Source of the DNA: Streptomyces flaveolus
GTDB lineage: Bacteria > Actinomycetota > Actinomycetes > Streptomycetales > Streptomycetaceae
Direction of reading: 5' to 3'
Assembly (NCBI RefSeq): GCF_000716535.1
Contig: NZ_JNWV01000009.1
Coordinates: 62,001-126,000 of the forward strand
Length of the DNA: 64,000 bases
The notes beneath the pieces were generated by a model that was given only the letters and a program-made list of their open reading frames with translations, searched no databases and was not told where the DNA came from. Shown here piece by piece: positions 1 through 9,826 of this stretch (within the stretch, counting starts at the first letter, position 1; each line of letters starts with the position of its first letter). Both the position numbers and the translations under genes were made by a program.

Positions 1-740
1 GGCGCCGAGGCCGGGAAGGCGTCCGCCCCGTCCGGGAGGCGTGCGCCAGGCCTGAGCGGCACTGAACCCCGGGGATGCCGAGGCTGGGAGACGTTGGGCC
101 TGGGAAGGCGTCAAGGCCGGGAGGGGCGAGGGCTGGGAGGTGCCGAGTCCGGAAGCCGTTGCCTGGGGAGGTTCTGAGCCCGGGAGGCGTTGGGCCCGGG
201 AAGGCGTCAAGGCCGGGAGGGGCGAAGGCCGGGAGATGCCGAGCCCGGAAACCGTTGCCCGGCGAGGTTCTGAGCCCGGGAGACGTAGGGCCCGGGAAGG
301 TGCCGAAACCGGGAGGGGCGAGGGCTGGGAGGCGTTGAGCCCGGGAGACGCCGAGCCCGGGAAGGCGTCCGCCCCGTTCGGGAGGCGTGCGTCAAGGCCG
401 GGAGGGGCGAGGGCTGGGAGGCATTGAGCCCGGGAGACGCCGAGGCCGGGAAGGCGTCCGCCTGGTCCGGGAGGCGTGCGCCAGGCCTGAGCGGCACTGA
501 ATCCCGGGGACGCCGAGGCCGGGAGACGTTGGGCCCGGGGAGGCGCCAGGGTTGGGGAGGCGTCAAGGCCGGGAGGGGCGAAGGCCGGGAGATGCCGGGC
601 CCCGGGAGACACCGAGGACGCGAGACGTCAAAGCCAGCAGATGCCGGGCCCGGAAGCCGTTGCCCGCGAGGTTCTGAGCCTGGAGACGCCGAGGCCGGGA
701 ACGCGTTCGTCCCGTCCGGGGGGCGTTGGGCACGACGCTG
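1..740. repeat. Non-coding GC-rich imperfect tandem repeat region
   Basis: This stretch is built from short related modules such as GCCGGGAGGGGCGA, GAGCCCGGGAGACG and CCGGGAAGGCGTC. A larger unit recurs with an exact 96-base step: AAGGCGTCAAGGCCGGGAGG starts at 105 and again at 201, and a diverged copy starts at 297. A second long block (about 1-100) reappears with few changes at about 436-540. All frames are open in places only because stop codons are rare at this GC content. No single frame spans the repeats and no start site is supported, so I read it as non-coding. It runs off the left edge, so its full length is unknown. Confidence 0.8.
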
Positions 741-822
741 AGCGACCGTCCGTGCGACGCTGAGCGACGGCCCGGGAGCGCGCGCTGACTTGGGCGCTAC
801 CTACGGGTACTCTCAACGCGAT

Positions 823-1980
823 ATGAGCACCGAGAACCTTCCCCAGAGCCCTGAGCAGCCGTCGCGCAAGCCGCGCGTGGCCGTCGTGTTCGGCGGGCGC
901 AGCTCCGAACACGGGATCTCCGTGGTCACCGCCGGCGCCGTCCTCAAGGCCATCGACCGGACGAAGTACGACGTCCTGCCGATCGGCATCACCACGGACG
1001 GCCGCTGGGCGCTGACGGCCGACGAGCCGGAGCGGATGGCCATCACCGACCGCCGCACCCCCAGCGTGGCGGAGCTGGCGGAGTCGAACGAGGGCGGCGT
1101 GGTGCTCCCCGTCGACCCGGCGAACCGCGAGGTCGTCTACAGCGAGCCCGGCTCCGTGCCCAAGGCGCTCGGCGAGGTCGACGTGGTCTTCCCGGTGCTC
1201 CACGGCCCATACGGCGAGGACGGCACGCTCCAGGGCCTGCTGGAGCTGTCCGGAGTGCCGTACGTCGGCTCGGGCGTGCTCGCCTCGGCCGTCGGCCAGG
1301 ACAAGGAGTACATGAAGCGGATCTTCACCTCCTACGGGCTCAAGGTCGGCCCGTACCTGGTGATCCGCCCCCGTGAGTGGGCGCAGGACGAGTCCGCCGC
1401 CCGCAAGAAGATCGTCGACTTCGCCGGCGAGCACGGCTGGCCGCTGTTCGTGAAGCCCGCCCGCGCGGGCTCGTCCATCGGCATCACCAAGGTCGACGAC
1501 CTGTCCGGTCTGGACGAGGCGATCGCCGAGGCGCAGGCCCACGACCCGAAGATCCTGGTCGAGGCGGCCGTACGCGGCCGCGAGATCGAGTGCGGCGTCC
1601 TGGAGTTCGAGGACGGCCCGCGCGCCTCCGTCCCGGCCGAGATCCCGCCGCCGGACGCGCACGCGTACTACGACTTCGAGGCCAAGTACATCGACTCCAC
1701 GCCCGGCATCGTCCCGGCCCCGCTCACCGAGGAGCAGACCGCCGAGGTGCGCAGGCTCGCCGTCGAGGCGTTCGAGGCGACCTCCTGCGAGGGCCTGGTC
1801 CGCGCGGACTTCTTCCTCACCGAGGACGGCGAGTTCGTGATCAACGAGATCAACACCATGCCCGGCTTCACGCCGATCTCGATGTACCCGCAGATGTGGC
1901 AGGCGAGCGGGATCAGCTACCCCGAGCTGGTGGACCGCCTGGTGCAGGCGGCACTGCGCCGCTCGACGGGACTGCGCTGA
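823..1980 (+). CDS. ddlA: D-alanine--D-alanine ligase
   Basis: This cytoplasmic ATP-grasp enzyme joins two D-alanines with ATP hydrolysis to make the D-Ala-D-Ala end of the peptidoglycan stem peptide. The 385-residue product has the family's N-terminal GRSSEHGISVVTAG motif, the substrate loop LHGPYGEDGTLQG, the ATP-binding loop segment ARAGSSIGITKV and the C-terminal metal-binding INEINTMPGFTPISMYP. Length is normal for the long form with an insert after the first motif. I chose the ATG at 823 because an in-frame TTG at 790 would only add a poor N-terminus. The ribosome binding site is weak. It lies alone, just downstream of the repeat region. Confidence 0.96.
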   Translation: MSTENLPQSPEQPSRKPRVAVVFGGRSSEHGISVVTAGAVLKAIDRTKYDVLPIGITTDGRWALTADEPERMAITDRRTPSVAELAESNEGGVVLPVDPANREVVYSEPGSVPKALGEVDVVFPVLHGPYGEDGTLQGLLELSGVPYVGSGVLASAVGQDKEYMKRIFTSYGLKVGPYLVIRPREWAQDESAARKKIVDFAGEHGWPLFVKPARAGSSIGITKVDDLSGLDEAIAEAQAHDPKILVEAAVRGREIECGVLEFEDGPRASVPAEIPPPDAHAYYDFEAKYIDSTPGIVPAPLTEEQTAEVRRLAVEAFEATSCEGLVRADFFLTEDGEFVINEINTMPGFTPISMYPQMWQASGISYPELVDRLVQAALRRSTGLR

Positions 1981-1992
1981 CCCCGGCCGGTC

Positions 1993-2514
1993 TCATCCCC
2001 GCATGGAGGCGATCCCCTTCGGGATCGCCTTCTTCACGGCCGGCGCCAGGTCCGTCAGCACCTGGGCGCTGTCGTCCGCTCCCGACCGCTTCTTCGGCAG
2101 GGTCACCTGCACATACGCCCGGCGATTGGACGTGGTGAACCGCCAGGTGCCGTCGCCCTGTTTCTCCATGAGCCAGTCGACGCCGTTCACCCCGCCGCCG
2201 ATCGCGTTCGGGTCGTCGCCCTGCGCCACCTTGGCATCGACCATCTTCGGCGGCCGGACGACGCCGCAGCGCAGTATGATCGCCGGGCTTCCCCAGCCCG
2301 CCGTGTAGGCGGACCGGGGCTCGGGGTCGGCGCGGGTCTGCCCGTCCACCGTCCGCGGCAGGGCCTTGTCCAGGTCCCGGCAGAGCGGGGCGGTCCGCGC
2401 GTCAGGGGTGGGAACCGCCACGGTGTCGCTGTCGTCTGCCGTGGAACAGCCCGCGACCGCGACGAGCAGGGCCGGCGCGAGCAGGGCGAGAGGCCGGTGA
2501 CGGAAGATGTTCAC
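1993..2514 (-). CDS. DUF3515 family lipoprotein
   Basis: This 173-residue secreted lipoprotein of unknown function begins with a basic, hydrophobic signal (RHRPLALLAPALLVAVAGC) ending in a lipobox VAGC, so Cys22 or so should be lipidated and the protein anchored outside the membrane. The remainder matches the actinobacterial DUF3515 family: LCRDLDKALPRTVDG, then a GWGSPAIILRCG segment and a C-terminal VLTDLAPAVKKAIPKG. The start is a GTG. It is convergent with ddlA, with a gap of only 12 bases, and reads on the same strand as the Lrp-like gene behind it. No catalytic motif is visible. Confidence 0.85.
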   Translation of the reverse strand: MNIFRHRPLALLAPALLVAVAGCSTADDSDTVAVPTPDARTAPLCRDLDKALPRTVDGQTRADPEPRSAYTAGWGSPAIILRCGVVRPPKMVDAKVAQGDDPNAIGGGVNGVDWLMEKQGDGTWRFTTSNRRAYVQVTLPKKRSGADDSAQVLTDLAPAVKKAIPKGIASMRG

Positions 2515-2534
2515 CGGCCAAGCGTAGACGGGGG

Positions 2535-2768
2535 CTACAGATGCACCACCGGACAGGTCAGGGTGCGCGTGATGCCGTCCACCTGCTGGACCTTCGCGAC
2601 CACCATGCGGCCGAGCTCGTCGACCGTCTCGGCCTGGGCCCGCACGATGACGTCGTACGGCCCTGTCACGTCCTCGGCCTGGAGCACTCCAGGAATCTTG
2701 CTGATCGTCTCGGCGACGGTCGACGCCTTGCCGACCTCCGTCTGGATCAGGATGTACGCCTGTACCAC
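2535..2768 (-). CDS. Stand-alone Lrp/AsnC ligand-binding (RAM) domain protein
   Basis: This 77-residue protein is only the C-terminal effector-binding domain of Lrp/AsnC regulators; there is no helix-turn-helix. The pattern AYILIQTEVGK, ISKIPGVLQAEDVTGPYD and VDGITRTLTCPVVHL is typical of the RAM fold, which forms dimers and higher oligomers and often binds amino acids at subunit interfaces. The GTG start is preceded by TGGAGG with good spacing. It may modulate a full-length Lrp protein or act as an amino-acid sensor, but the target cannot be seen here. It is 20 bases upstream of the DUF3515 gene on the same strand. Confidence 0.88.
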   Translation of the reverse strand: MVQAYILIQTEVGKASTVAETISKIPGVLQAEDVTGPYDVIVRAQAETVDELGRMVVAKVQQVDGITRTLTCPVVHL

Positions 2769-2972
2769 GGAACCTCCAGGGCGGCCACGAGGATCATGTG
2801 GGGAAAAGGAACGCCACGGTATCGCGTCGCCGCTCCCGGAGGGGAGACCCGCGGGAACCGGGCTTGCGCGCCAGGGTGCAGGTGCGACGGAAGTTGACGG
2901 TCACCTCGACCGTATCGGGGACACTGGTGACGCGCGACCGGGCGTGGCAAGGCACAGAAGGGGCTTGAGGCA

Positions 2973-3934
2973 ATGAAGGGCACAGTGGGTGAGCTAGGTG
3001 AGTTCGGGCTCATCCGGGAGCTGACCTCCCGTCTCACCACCACCCCGGCGGTCCGGGTCGGCCCCGGCGACGACGCCGCGGTGGTCGCCGCGCCCGACCG
3101 ACGGGTGGTGGCGAGCACCGACATCCTGCTGGAGGGCCGGCACTTCCGCCGCGACTGGTCCACGGCCTACGACGTCGGCCGCAAGGCCGCCGCGCAGAAC
3201 CTCGCGGACATCGCCGCCATGGGCGCCGTACCGACCGCGCTGCTGCTCGGTCTGGTCGTCCCGGCGGAACTGCCGGTCACCTGGCCGACCGAGCTGATGG
3301 ACGGCCTGCGCGACGAGTGCCAGGTCGCCGGCGCCTCCGTCGTCGGCGGGGACGTCGTACGCGGCGACACGATCATGGTGTCGATCACCGCGCTCGGCGA
3401 TCTGCGCAACCAGGAGCCCGTCACGCGCGCGGGTGCCCAGCCCGGCGACCTCGTGGCCGTCACCGGCTGGCTGGGCTGGTCCGCGGCCGGGTACGCGGTG
3501 CTCGCCCGCGGTTTCCGCTCGCCCCGCGCCTTCGTCGAGGCCCACCGGCGCCCCGAGCCGCCGTACCACGCGGGCCCGGCCGCCGCCGCGCTCGGCGCCA
3601 CCGCGATGTGCGACGTCAGCGACGGCCTGATCGCCGACCTCGGGCACATCGCCGAGGCCAGCAAGGTCCGCATCGACATCCGCTCCGGCGCGATCGACAT
3701 CCCGACGCAGATGAACGACATCGGACAGGCCGTCGGCGTGGACCCGCTCCAGTGGGTGCTGACCGGGGGAGAGGACCACGCGATCGTGGCCACCTTCCCG
3801 CCGGACGCCAAGCTCCCGGCCCGCTGGAAGGTCATCGGCGAGGTCCTCAACCCCTCCGCGCTGCCCCAGGTGACGGTCGACGGGGCGCCCTGGACCAGCA
3901 AGGGCGGCTGGGACCACTTCGGGGACATCGAGTC

Positions 3935-3938
<4 letters not shown>
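2973..3938 (+). CDS. thiL: Thiamine-monophosphate kinase
   Basis: ThiL phosphorylates thiamine monophosphate to thiamine pyrophosphate, the active cofactor. The 321-residue product shows the PurM-like signature residues: GPGDDAAVV near residue 30, [11 protein letters not shown] near 50, and [10 protein letters not shown] near 75, followed by the C-terminal [16 protein letters not shown] and [10 protein letters not shown]. The ATG at 2973 has an AAGGGG-type ribosome binding site. Its stop codon overlaps the thiD start as ATGA, so the two are translationally coupled and form a thiamine operon. No TPP riboswitch is evident in the upstream 200 bases. Confidence 0.96.
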
Positions 3939-4744
<806 letters not shown>

Positions 4745-4783
4745 AGGTCGGCGCCTGAGGTAGGGCGGGACACCCGCTGAGGA

Positions 4784-5986
4784 TCAGGCGGGGTACTCCC
4801 CGAGCTCGATCGCGGTCGCCGCCTTCTCCGTCAGCCGTTTGAAGAAGCCGGCCAGCGGCCGGGAGCTGAGCAGCCGGTACATCCGGTCCCGGCTGCGGAT
4901 GCGCCGCTCGGTGGCCGGGGCGAAGAACGGCCCCGCGTTGCCGGAAACCTTCTGGCAGCCCTTGGCGAAGTCCCGGACGCGGTTCTCGTAGGCGGCCAGC
5001 GCGGCCCGGTGATCCCCGCCCGCCAGGGCCAGCTCACCGGCGAGGACATAGGCGCCGACGATCGCCACACCCGTGCCCATGCCGCCCATCGTCGCCCCGT
5101 ACCCGGCGTCCCCGAGCAGCGCCACCCGGCCCTCGACGAGACGGTCGACGTGGATCTGGGCGATGGCGTCGAAGTACAGGTCGTCCGTCTCCGCGAGGCC
5201 CTTCAGCACGGCCGGCGTCTCCCAGCCCATCCCGGCGAACCGCTCGGCGAGGATCCGCTTCTGCGCCGCGACGTCCCGGCGGTCGTAGGCCAGCCGCTCG
5301 GACCGGAAGACCAGCAGGGCGCCGGCGCGCTCCGGGTCGCCGTCGTAGTTGTTGATGACGACGCAGCGGCCGGGCTCGCTGTAGAGGCGGCCGGTGCGGT
5401 TCAGGCCCAGGTGGTTGGGGAGGGAGAAGCCGGCCACGTAGTGGTCGAGGAAGCGCAGGTGGCGGGACTCGTCGCCGAAGACCAGGCGGCGGGTGTTCGA
5501 GTGCAGGCCGTCGGCGCCGACGACGAGGTCGAAGCGGCGCGGCGCGCCCCGCTCGAAGGCGACCTCGACGCCCCGCGGGGTGTCGGCCAGCGCCGTGACG
5601 GAGTCGCCGAAGACGTACTCCACCGAGTCCTTCGTCCGTTCGTACATGATGCGGGCCAGATCGCCGCGGAAGATCTCCACGTCGCCGCTCATCAGCTCCG
5701 CGGGCAGGTCCACGCGCGGGGTGCCGTCGGCGGCGACGACGGTCTGGCGGCCCATGTGGGTCTGGTGGGCGTGGACGTCGTCCCAGATGCCCATCGCGGT
5801 GAGCACCGTACGGTGCACATGCCCCCGGAAGTCGACGGCGAAGCCGCCGGCGCGCAGGGCGGGCGCCTTCTCCACGACCGTGACACGGGCGCCGTAGCGG
5901 GCCAGGTTCAGGGCGAGGGCGGGGCCGGCGACGCTGGCGCCGGAGATCAGGACGGACAGGTGGCGGAGGTCGTGTGTCTGCGTCAT
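4784..5986 (-). CDS. FAD-dependent monooxygenase (group A, PHBH fold)
   Basis: This 400-residue protein has the hallmark FAD-binding motifs of single-component aromatic hydroxylases: SGASVAGPALALNL near the N-terminus, the DG motif VVGADGLHSNTRR in the middle, and VALLGDAGYGATMGG followed by GTGVAIVGAYVLAGEL. Such enzymes hydroxylate aromatic substrates with NAD(P)H and O2; the family includes tetracycline- and rifampicin-modifying enzymes. The substrate cannot be deduced. I chose ATG 5986, which has GGAAAG eight bases upstream, over a GTG at 5995. It lies 35 bases downstream of the AfsR-like gene on the same strand, probably in one transcript. Confidence 0.88.
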   Translation of the reverse strand: MTQTHDLRHLSVLISGASVAGPALALNLARYGARVTVVEKAPALRAGGFAVDFRGHVHRTVLTAMGIWDDVHAHQTHMGRQTVVAADGTPRVDLPAELMSGDVEIFRGDLARIMYERTKDSVEYVFGDSVTALADTPRGVEVAFERGAPRRFDLVVGADGLHSNTRRLVFGDESRHLRFLDHYVAGFSLPNHLGLNRTGRLYSEPGRCVVINNYDGDPERAGALLVFRSERLAYDRRDVAAQKRILAERFAGMGWETPAVLKGLAETDDLYFDAIAQIHVDRLVEGRVALLGDAGYGATMGGMGTGVAIVGAYVLAGELALAGGDHRAALAAYENRVRDFAKGCQKVSGNAGPFFAPATERRIRSRDRMYRLLSSRPLAGFFKRLTEKAATAIELGEYPA

Positions 5987-6021
5987 GCCGGCCACTTTCC
6001 GGGGCCCCGCTCACCGTGCCC

Positions 6022-9000
6022 CTACCGTTTGCTGACCGCCGCTGACCGCAAGTGCCGGCCCCGCTCGTAGGCCTGGGCGTAGGCCTCGGGGGACAGGCAC
6101 GCGCGCGTGTGCTCCGTCGTCCGCGCGACGTCCGGGTCCCCGGGCAGGGGCGCGCCGCGCAGGCCCGCGGCGGCGCCCAGGAGTTCGGCCGCCCGCTCCG
6201 GCCGCGGGGCCACGGCGGCGAGCGCGTCGGCGACATCGGCGAGCAGGAGCCCGTCGGACGACTCCAGGGCCTGCGCGCGGGCCTGGGCCAGCCAGTCCCG
6301 GGCGGAATCCGTGTCCCCGCCGGCGGCGGCGGTACGGCCCAGCCCGACGAGGATCCGCGCCGTCTCGCCCACGCTGAACCAGGTGGCCGCGCAGGCCTCC
6401 AGGGCGTTCTCGTAGTGCACGCGTGCGCGTGCCGTGTCACCGCCCAGCCGGGCCACGTCCCCGAGGCCGCGCAGCGCACCGGCCACCTTGTCGGTCGCCC
6501 CGGCGGTACGGGCCAGGTCGGCGGAGCGCGTGAAGTGCGCGACCGCTTCCTCCGGGGCACGCTGGGCGAGCAGCACCACCGCGCGCGTGCGCAGCAGGTC
6601 GGCGGTCTCCTCCGGCGCGTCCAGTTCCCGGACGTGCACCAGGCCCTCGTCCAGCAGGGCCAGCGCCCTCCCGTACGCGCCCCGGCCGTACGCGAACCCG
6701 GCCAGCGGGTCGAGGCAGTTGGCCATGCCCCAGCGGTCACCCGTCCCCTGGAAACCCTTCCACGCGCGCGTGAAGCCCGCTTCCGCGTCGTCGGCCCGCC
6801 CCGCGAACAGCGCCTGGTAGGCGAGGCCCAGCTCCAGCAGAGCCAGGCCCCACGGCTCCCGGTCCAGTTGCACGCGCACCCGTTCGTCCACGCTCAGTCG
6901 GGGGCCGCCCGTGAGGGACCACAGGACCACCGTGAACGGCAGCCGCAGCGGGCCGTCCAAGGAGGCCATGAGGGTGGCCGCGCGGTCGATCAGGCCGGGG
7001 TCCGCCGGGTCGTCACCGCGCCCGGAGACCGCGTTCATCACACACAGCGCGTACTCCTCGGCCAGGCCGGGCGGCGGCTCGTCGCCGACCGCCGCGAGCA
7101 GGGCCCGGGCGCCCGGCACGCGGTCGCCGTGCAGGCCGCGCAGCCGACGGAACCAGGTCAGCGCGGCCGTCAGCCGCAGCGCGTCCTTCGGAGCCGTCTC
7201 GGTCAGATACCGCAGGGCCGCGTCGAGATTGCCCTGCTCGGCGGCCAGCCGCCCCAGCCAGGGGAGTTGCCCGCCACCGCGCAGGAGCGGCTCGGCGTGC
7301 TCGGCCAGCCGCAGGAAGTAGGCGGCATGGGCGGCGCGCAGTCGGTGGGGGTCGGTGGGTGGTCCGGCGGGTCCGGTGCCGGGCTCTTGGGGGTTGGCGG
7401 GTGGCTCGGCGGGATCGGCGGGCGCACCGGGCGCTCGGGAGTCGGCGTGCGTGGCCTCCCGTGAGTCGGCGTGCGTGGCGCTCGGCCGTCGGGGACCCGT
7501 GAGCGACTCGGCGGCGAAGGCGCGGATCGTCTCCAGCATCCGGTAGCGCCCGTCGGACACCTCCAGGAACGACTTCTCGACCAGGGACGCCAACGGATCC
7601 TCCGGGTACGGCACCCCGCAGACGGCCGCCACGGCGTCCAGCGTGGCCCCGCCCGCGAAGACGGTCAGCCTGCTCGCCAGGTCCCGTTCCGCCGCGTCCA
7701 GCAGCTCCCAGCTCCACTCCACCACCGCGCGCAGCGTGCGATGCCGGGGCGCCTTCGCCCGGTCCCCGCGCGCGAGCACCCGGAACCGGTCGTGCAGCCG
7801 GTCCGCCAGCTCGTCCACGGAGAGGGTGCGCAGCCGGGCCGCCGCCAGCTCGATCGCCAGCGGCAGCCCGTCCAGCGCCCGGCAGATCTCCGGCACGCGC
7901 GCGTGGCCGTCGAAATCGGGCCGCACCGCCCGCGCGCGGTCCAGCAGCAGCCGTACGGCCGGTTCCTCGGGCAGCGGCGGCACCGGCACCAGCACCTCGC
8001 CCGTGACGCCCAGCGACTCCCGGCTGGTCGCCAGGACGCGGACCCCGGGGCAGGCGCCGAGGAGCAGCGCGGCCGTGCGCGCGGCGGACTCGACCAGGTG
8101 CTCGCAGTTGTCGAGCACCAGCAGCACCTCACGATCCGCCAGCGCGGCCAGCAGCCGGTCCAGGGCGTCCGTGGCAGGGCTGCGGAAGCCGTCCCGCACC
8201 CCGAGCGCCGCCAGCACCGCGTACGGGATCCGGGCACCGTCGGAAAGGGGCGCGAGTTCGACCAGGCAGACCTCCGTCGGCCCTGTGGCGGTGTGGGCGG
8301 GGCGGCTGTCCGCGCCGGTGCGGGACCTCGTCGCGTTCCGGCCGGTCCGGGCGCGGGCCGCCTCCAGGGCGAGCCTGGTCTTGCCGACGCCGCCGGGGCC
8401 CGTCAGCGTCACCAGGCGGGAGTCGGCGAGGGCGCGGCCGATCCGGGCCAGTTCCGGTTCGCGGCCCACGAAGCGGGTGAGCTGGGCCGGGAGACGGGGG
8501 CGGGCCGGGGTTTCCGTCCCGTCCCGGAGCAGGTGGAGGTGGAGCGCGGACAGGGCGGGCGACGGGTCGGCGCCCAGCTCGTCCGCGAGGCTGCGCCGCG
8601 CCTCCTCGAACACCGCGAGGGCCTCGGCGGACCGCCCGGCCGCGTGCAGGGCCCGCATCAGCTGCCCGTACAGCCGTTCGTCCAGCGGACGCGCCCGGAG
8701 CAGCGCCCGCAGCTCGGGCACCAGTTCCGGCCCGCCCCCGAGACCCAGCTCCGCCTCGATCCGGTCCTGTACGACGGCCAGCCGCAGCTCCTCCAACCGG
8801 GCCCGGTCGGCGTGCGCGTCCGGCAGGGCGGGCAGCGCCGGCCCGCGCCACAGCGCGAGGGCGTCCCGCAGGAGGGCCGCCGCCCGCGGATGATCGGCGG
8901 CGGTGAGCGCCGTACGGCCTTCGGCGGCCAGGCGCGCGAAACGGTGGGCGTCGACCGTGTCCGGGTCGACCGCGAGGGCGTAGCCGGCGGGGACGGCGTC

Positions 9001-9240
9001 GATGCCGGCGTGCGGCGCGAGACGCCGACGCAGGCGGGAGATCTGGGACTGGAGCGCGCCCGTGGCCCCGGCGGGCGGCTCGGCGCCGTACAGACCGTCC
9101 AGCAGGCGCTCCACGGACACCGCGCGGCCGGCGTCGAGCAGCAGCAGCGTGAGCAGGGCGCGGGGCCGGGGGCCGCCGGGGTCGAGGGCAGTGCCGTCGT
9201 CGGTGCGGATCTCGACCGGGCCCAGGATGCCGAAGCGCAT
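6022..9240 (-). CDS. AfsR/SARP-family transcriptional regulator with NB-ARC and TPR domains
   Basis: This 1072-residue regulator has the AfsR layout. Residues 1-90 form an OmpR-like winged helix (MRFGILGPVEIRTDDG, SQISRLRRRL). About 95-245 is the bacterial transcriptional activation (BTAD) domain. A P-loop GPGGVGKTRLALEAA lies near residue 280 and a Walker B LLVLDNCEHLVE near 380, marking an NB-ARC switch. The C-terminal third is helical TPR-like repeat. A disordered Ala/Pro/Thr/Asp-rich insert (TDSR/THADSR repeats, near residues 590-640) separates ATPase and TPR parts. Family members usually activate secondary-metabolite genes. The only linked gene is the flavin monooxygenase downstream. Confidence 0.92.
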   Translation of the reverse strand: MRFGILGPVEIRTDDGTALDPGGPRPRALLTLLLLDAGRAVSVERLLDGLYGAEPPAGATGALQSQISRLRRRLAPHAGIDAVPAGYALAVDPDTVDAHRFARLAAEGRTALTAADHPRAAALLRDALALWRGPALPALPDAHADRARLEELRLAVVQDRIEAELGLGGGPELVPELRALLRARPLDERLYGQLMRALHAAGRSAEALAVFEEARRSLADELGADPSPALSALHLHLLRDGTETPARPRLPAQLTRFVGREPELARIGRALADSRLVTLTGPGGVGKTRLALEAARARTGRNATRSRTGADSRPAHTATGPTEVCLVELAPLSDGARIPYAVLAALGVRDGFRSPATDALDRLLAALADREVLLVLDNCEHLVESAARTAALLLGACPGVRVLATSRESLGVTGEVLVPVPPLPEEPAVRLLLDRARAVRPDFDGHARVPEICRALDGLPLAIELAAARLRTLSVDELADRLHDRFRVLARGDRAKAPRHRTLRAVVEWSWELLDAAERDLASRLTVFAGGATLDAVAAVCGVPYPEDPLASLVEKSFLEVSDGRYRMLETIRAFAAESLTGPRRPSATHADSREATHADSRAPGAPADPAEPPANPQEPGTGPAGPPTDPHRLRAAHAAYFLRLAEHAEPLLRGGGQLPWLGRLAAEQGNLDAALRYLTETAPKDALRLTAALTWFRRLRGLHGDRVPGARALLAAVGDEPPPGLAEEYALCVMNAVSGRGDDPADPGLIDRAATLMASLDGPLRLPFTVVLWSLTGGPRLSVDERVRVQLDREPWGLALLELGLAYQALFAGRADDAEAGFTRAWKGFQGTGDRWGMANCLDPLAGFAYGRGAYGRALALLDEGLVHVRELDAPEETADLLRTRAVVLLAQRAPEEAVAHFTRSADLARTAGATDKVAGALRGLGDVARLGGDTARARVHYENALEACAATWFSVGETARILVGLGRTAAAGGDTDSARDWLAQARAQALESSDGLLLADVADALAAVAPRPERAAELLGAAAGLRGAPLPGDPDVARTTEHTRACLSPEAYAQAYERGRHLRSAAVSKR

Positions 9241-9311
9241 TCCGTGGATTCTGGCAGGCGGCGGCCGTCCGTGCGTACGGCTGCTGCGTACGGCTCAGGG
9301 GTACGGCAAGA

Positions 9312-9339
9312 AGCCGGCCCACCCGGGGGTGGACCGGCT
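9312..9339 (-). terminator. Rho-independent-type terminator of rpmB
   Basis: An imperfect hairpin with arms AGCCGGCCCACCC and GGGTGGACCGGCT lies between rpmB and the AfsR-like gene. On the minus strand it is followed by TTCTTGCC, a modest T-rich tract. It would end rpmB transcription before the regulator gene. Confidence 0.6.
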
Positions 9340-9382
9340 CAGTGCAGCGAACCAGGCAGTGGCCGCGCGCTCAGCTGTAGCG

Positions 9383-9568
9383 TCAGCGCGAGACCTTGCC
9401 GGCCTTGATGCACGAGGTGCAAGCGTTCACGCGCTTCGGCGTCCCGCCCACCACGGTACGCACACGCTGGATGTTCGGGTTCCAGCGGCGGGACGTACGG
9501 CGGTGCGAGTGCGAGATGTTGTTGCCGAAGCCCGGCCCCTTGCCGCAGACGTCGCAGTTGGCAGCCAC
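9383..9568 (-). CDS. rpmB: 50S ribosomal protein L28 (zinc-binding form)
   Basis: L28 is a structural protein of the large ribosomal subunit. The 61-residue product has the family pattern [20 protein letters not shown] and ends [12 protein letters not shown]. The two CxxC pairs identify the zinc-ribbon (C+) version; many actinomycetes also carry a cysteine-free copy controlled by zinc, which is not in this window. The GTG start has TGGAG six bases upstream. It is transcribed away from the DAK2 gene, with a palindrome in the leader. Confidence 0.97.
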   Translation of the reverse strand: MAANCDVCGKGPGFGNNISHSHRRTSRRWNPNIQRVRTVVGGTPKRVNACTSCIKAGKVSR

Positions 9569-9603
9569 GGGTCACTCCAAAGACTTCAGATGCACTTACG
9601 GTT

Positions 9604-9623
9604 GATCCCGGCATGCCGGGATC
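9604..9623 (-). promoter_or_regulatory. Perfect 20-bp palindrome in the rpmB leader
   Basis: GATCCCGGCATGCCGGGATC is a perfect inverted repeat about 36 bases upstream of the rpmB start. On the minus strand the sequence TAGGAT lies directly upstream (9625-9630) and is a plausible -10 box, so the palindrome would fall at the transcript's 5' end. It could be an RNA hairpin or a protein operator; I cannot tell which. Confidence 0.5.
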
Positions 9624-9826
9624 GAGATCCTATAAGACCTGAATCTTGAGTGGCGCTGCCAGGGGAATGGCCCGATCGGATCGGGCAACCGGAGCAGCAT
9701 ACAACGGCTGCGCCCGTACAGCGAAACTACCATGGCAGCTCAGGCCCCCGCCCCGGCCCTCTTCCGGAGGACACCGGTCCGGGGTCTACGCTGCGTCCCA
9801 CGTCAAGCCAGCTCAAGGAGGCGCAG

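Noticed and set aside
75..338. Open frames across the left-end repeats suggesting a repetitive protein
   Set aside because: Several frames on both strands are open at once, none spans the array, and no ribosome binding site is present; this is expected from very high GC.
1..740. CRISPR array
   Set aside because: Repeat units are long, diverged and directly adjoining, with no unique spacers of constant size and no cas genes.
6022..9240. Start of a secondary-metabolite gene cluster
   Set aside because: Only one tailoring-type enzyme accompanies the SARP regulator; no synthase, transporter or resistance genes follow.
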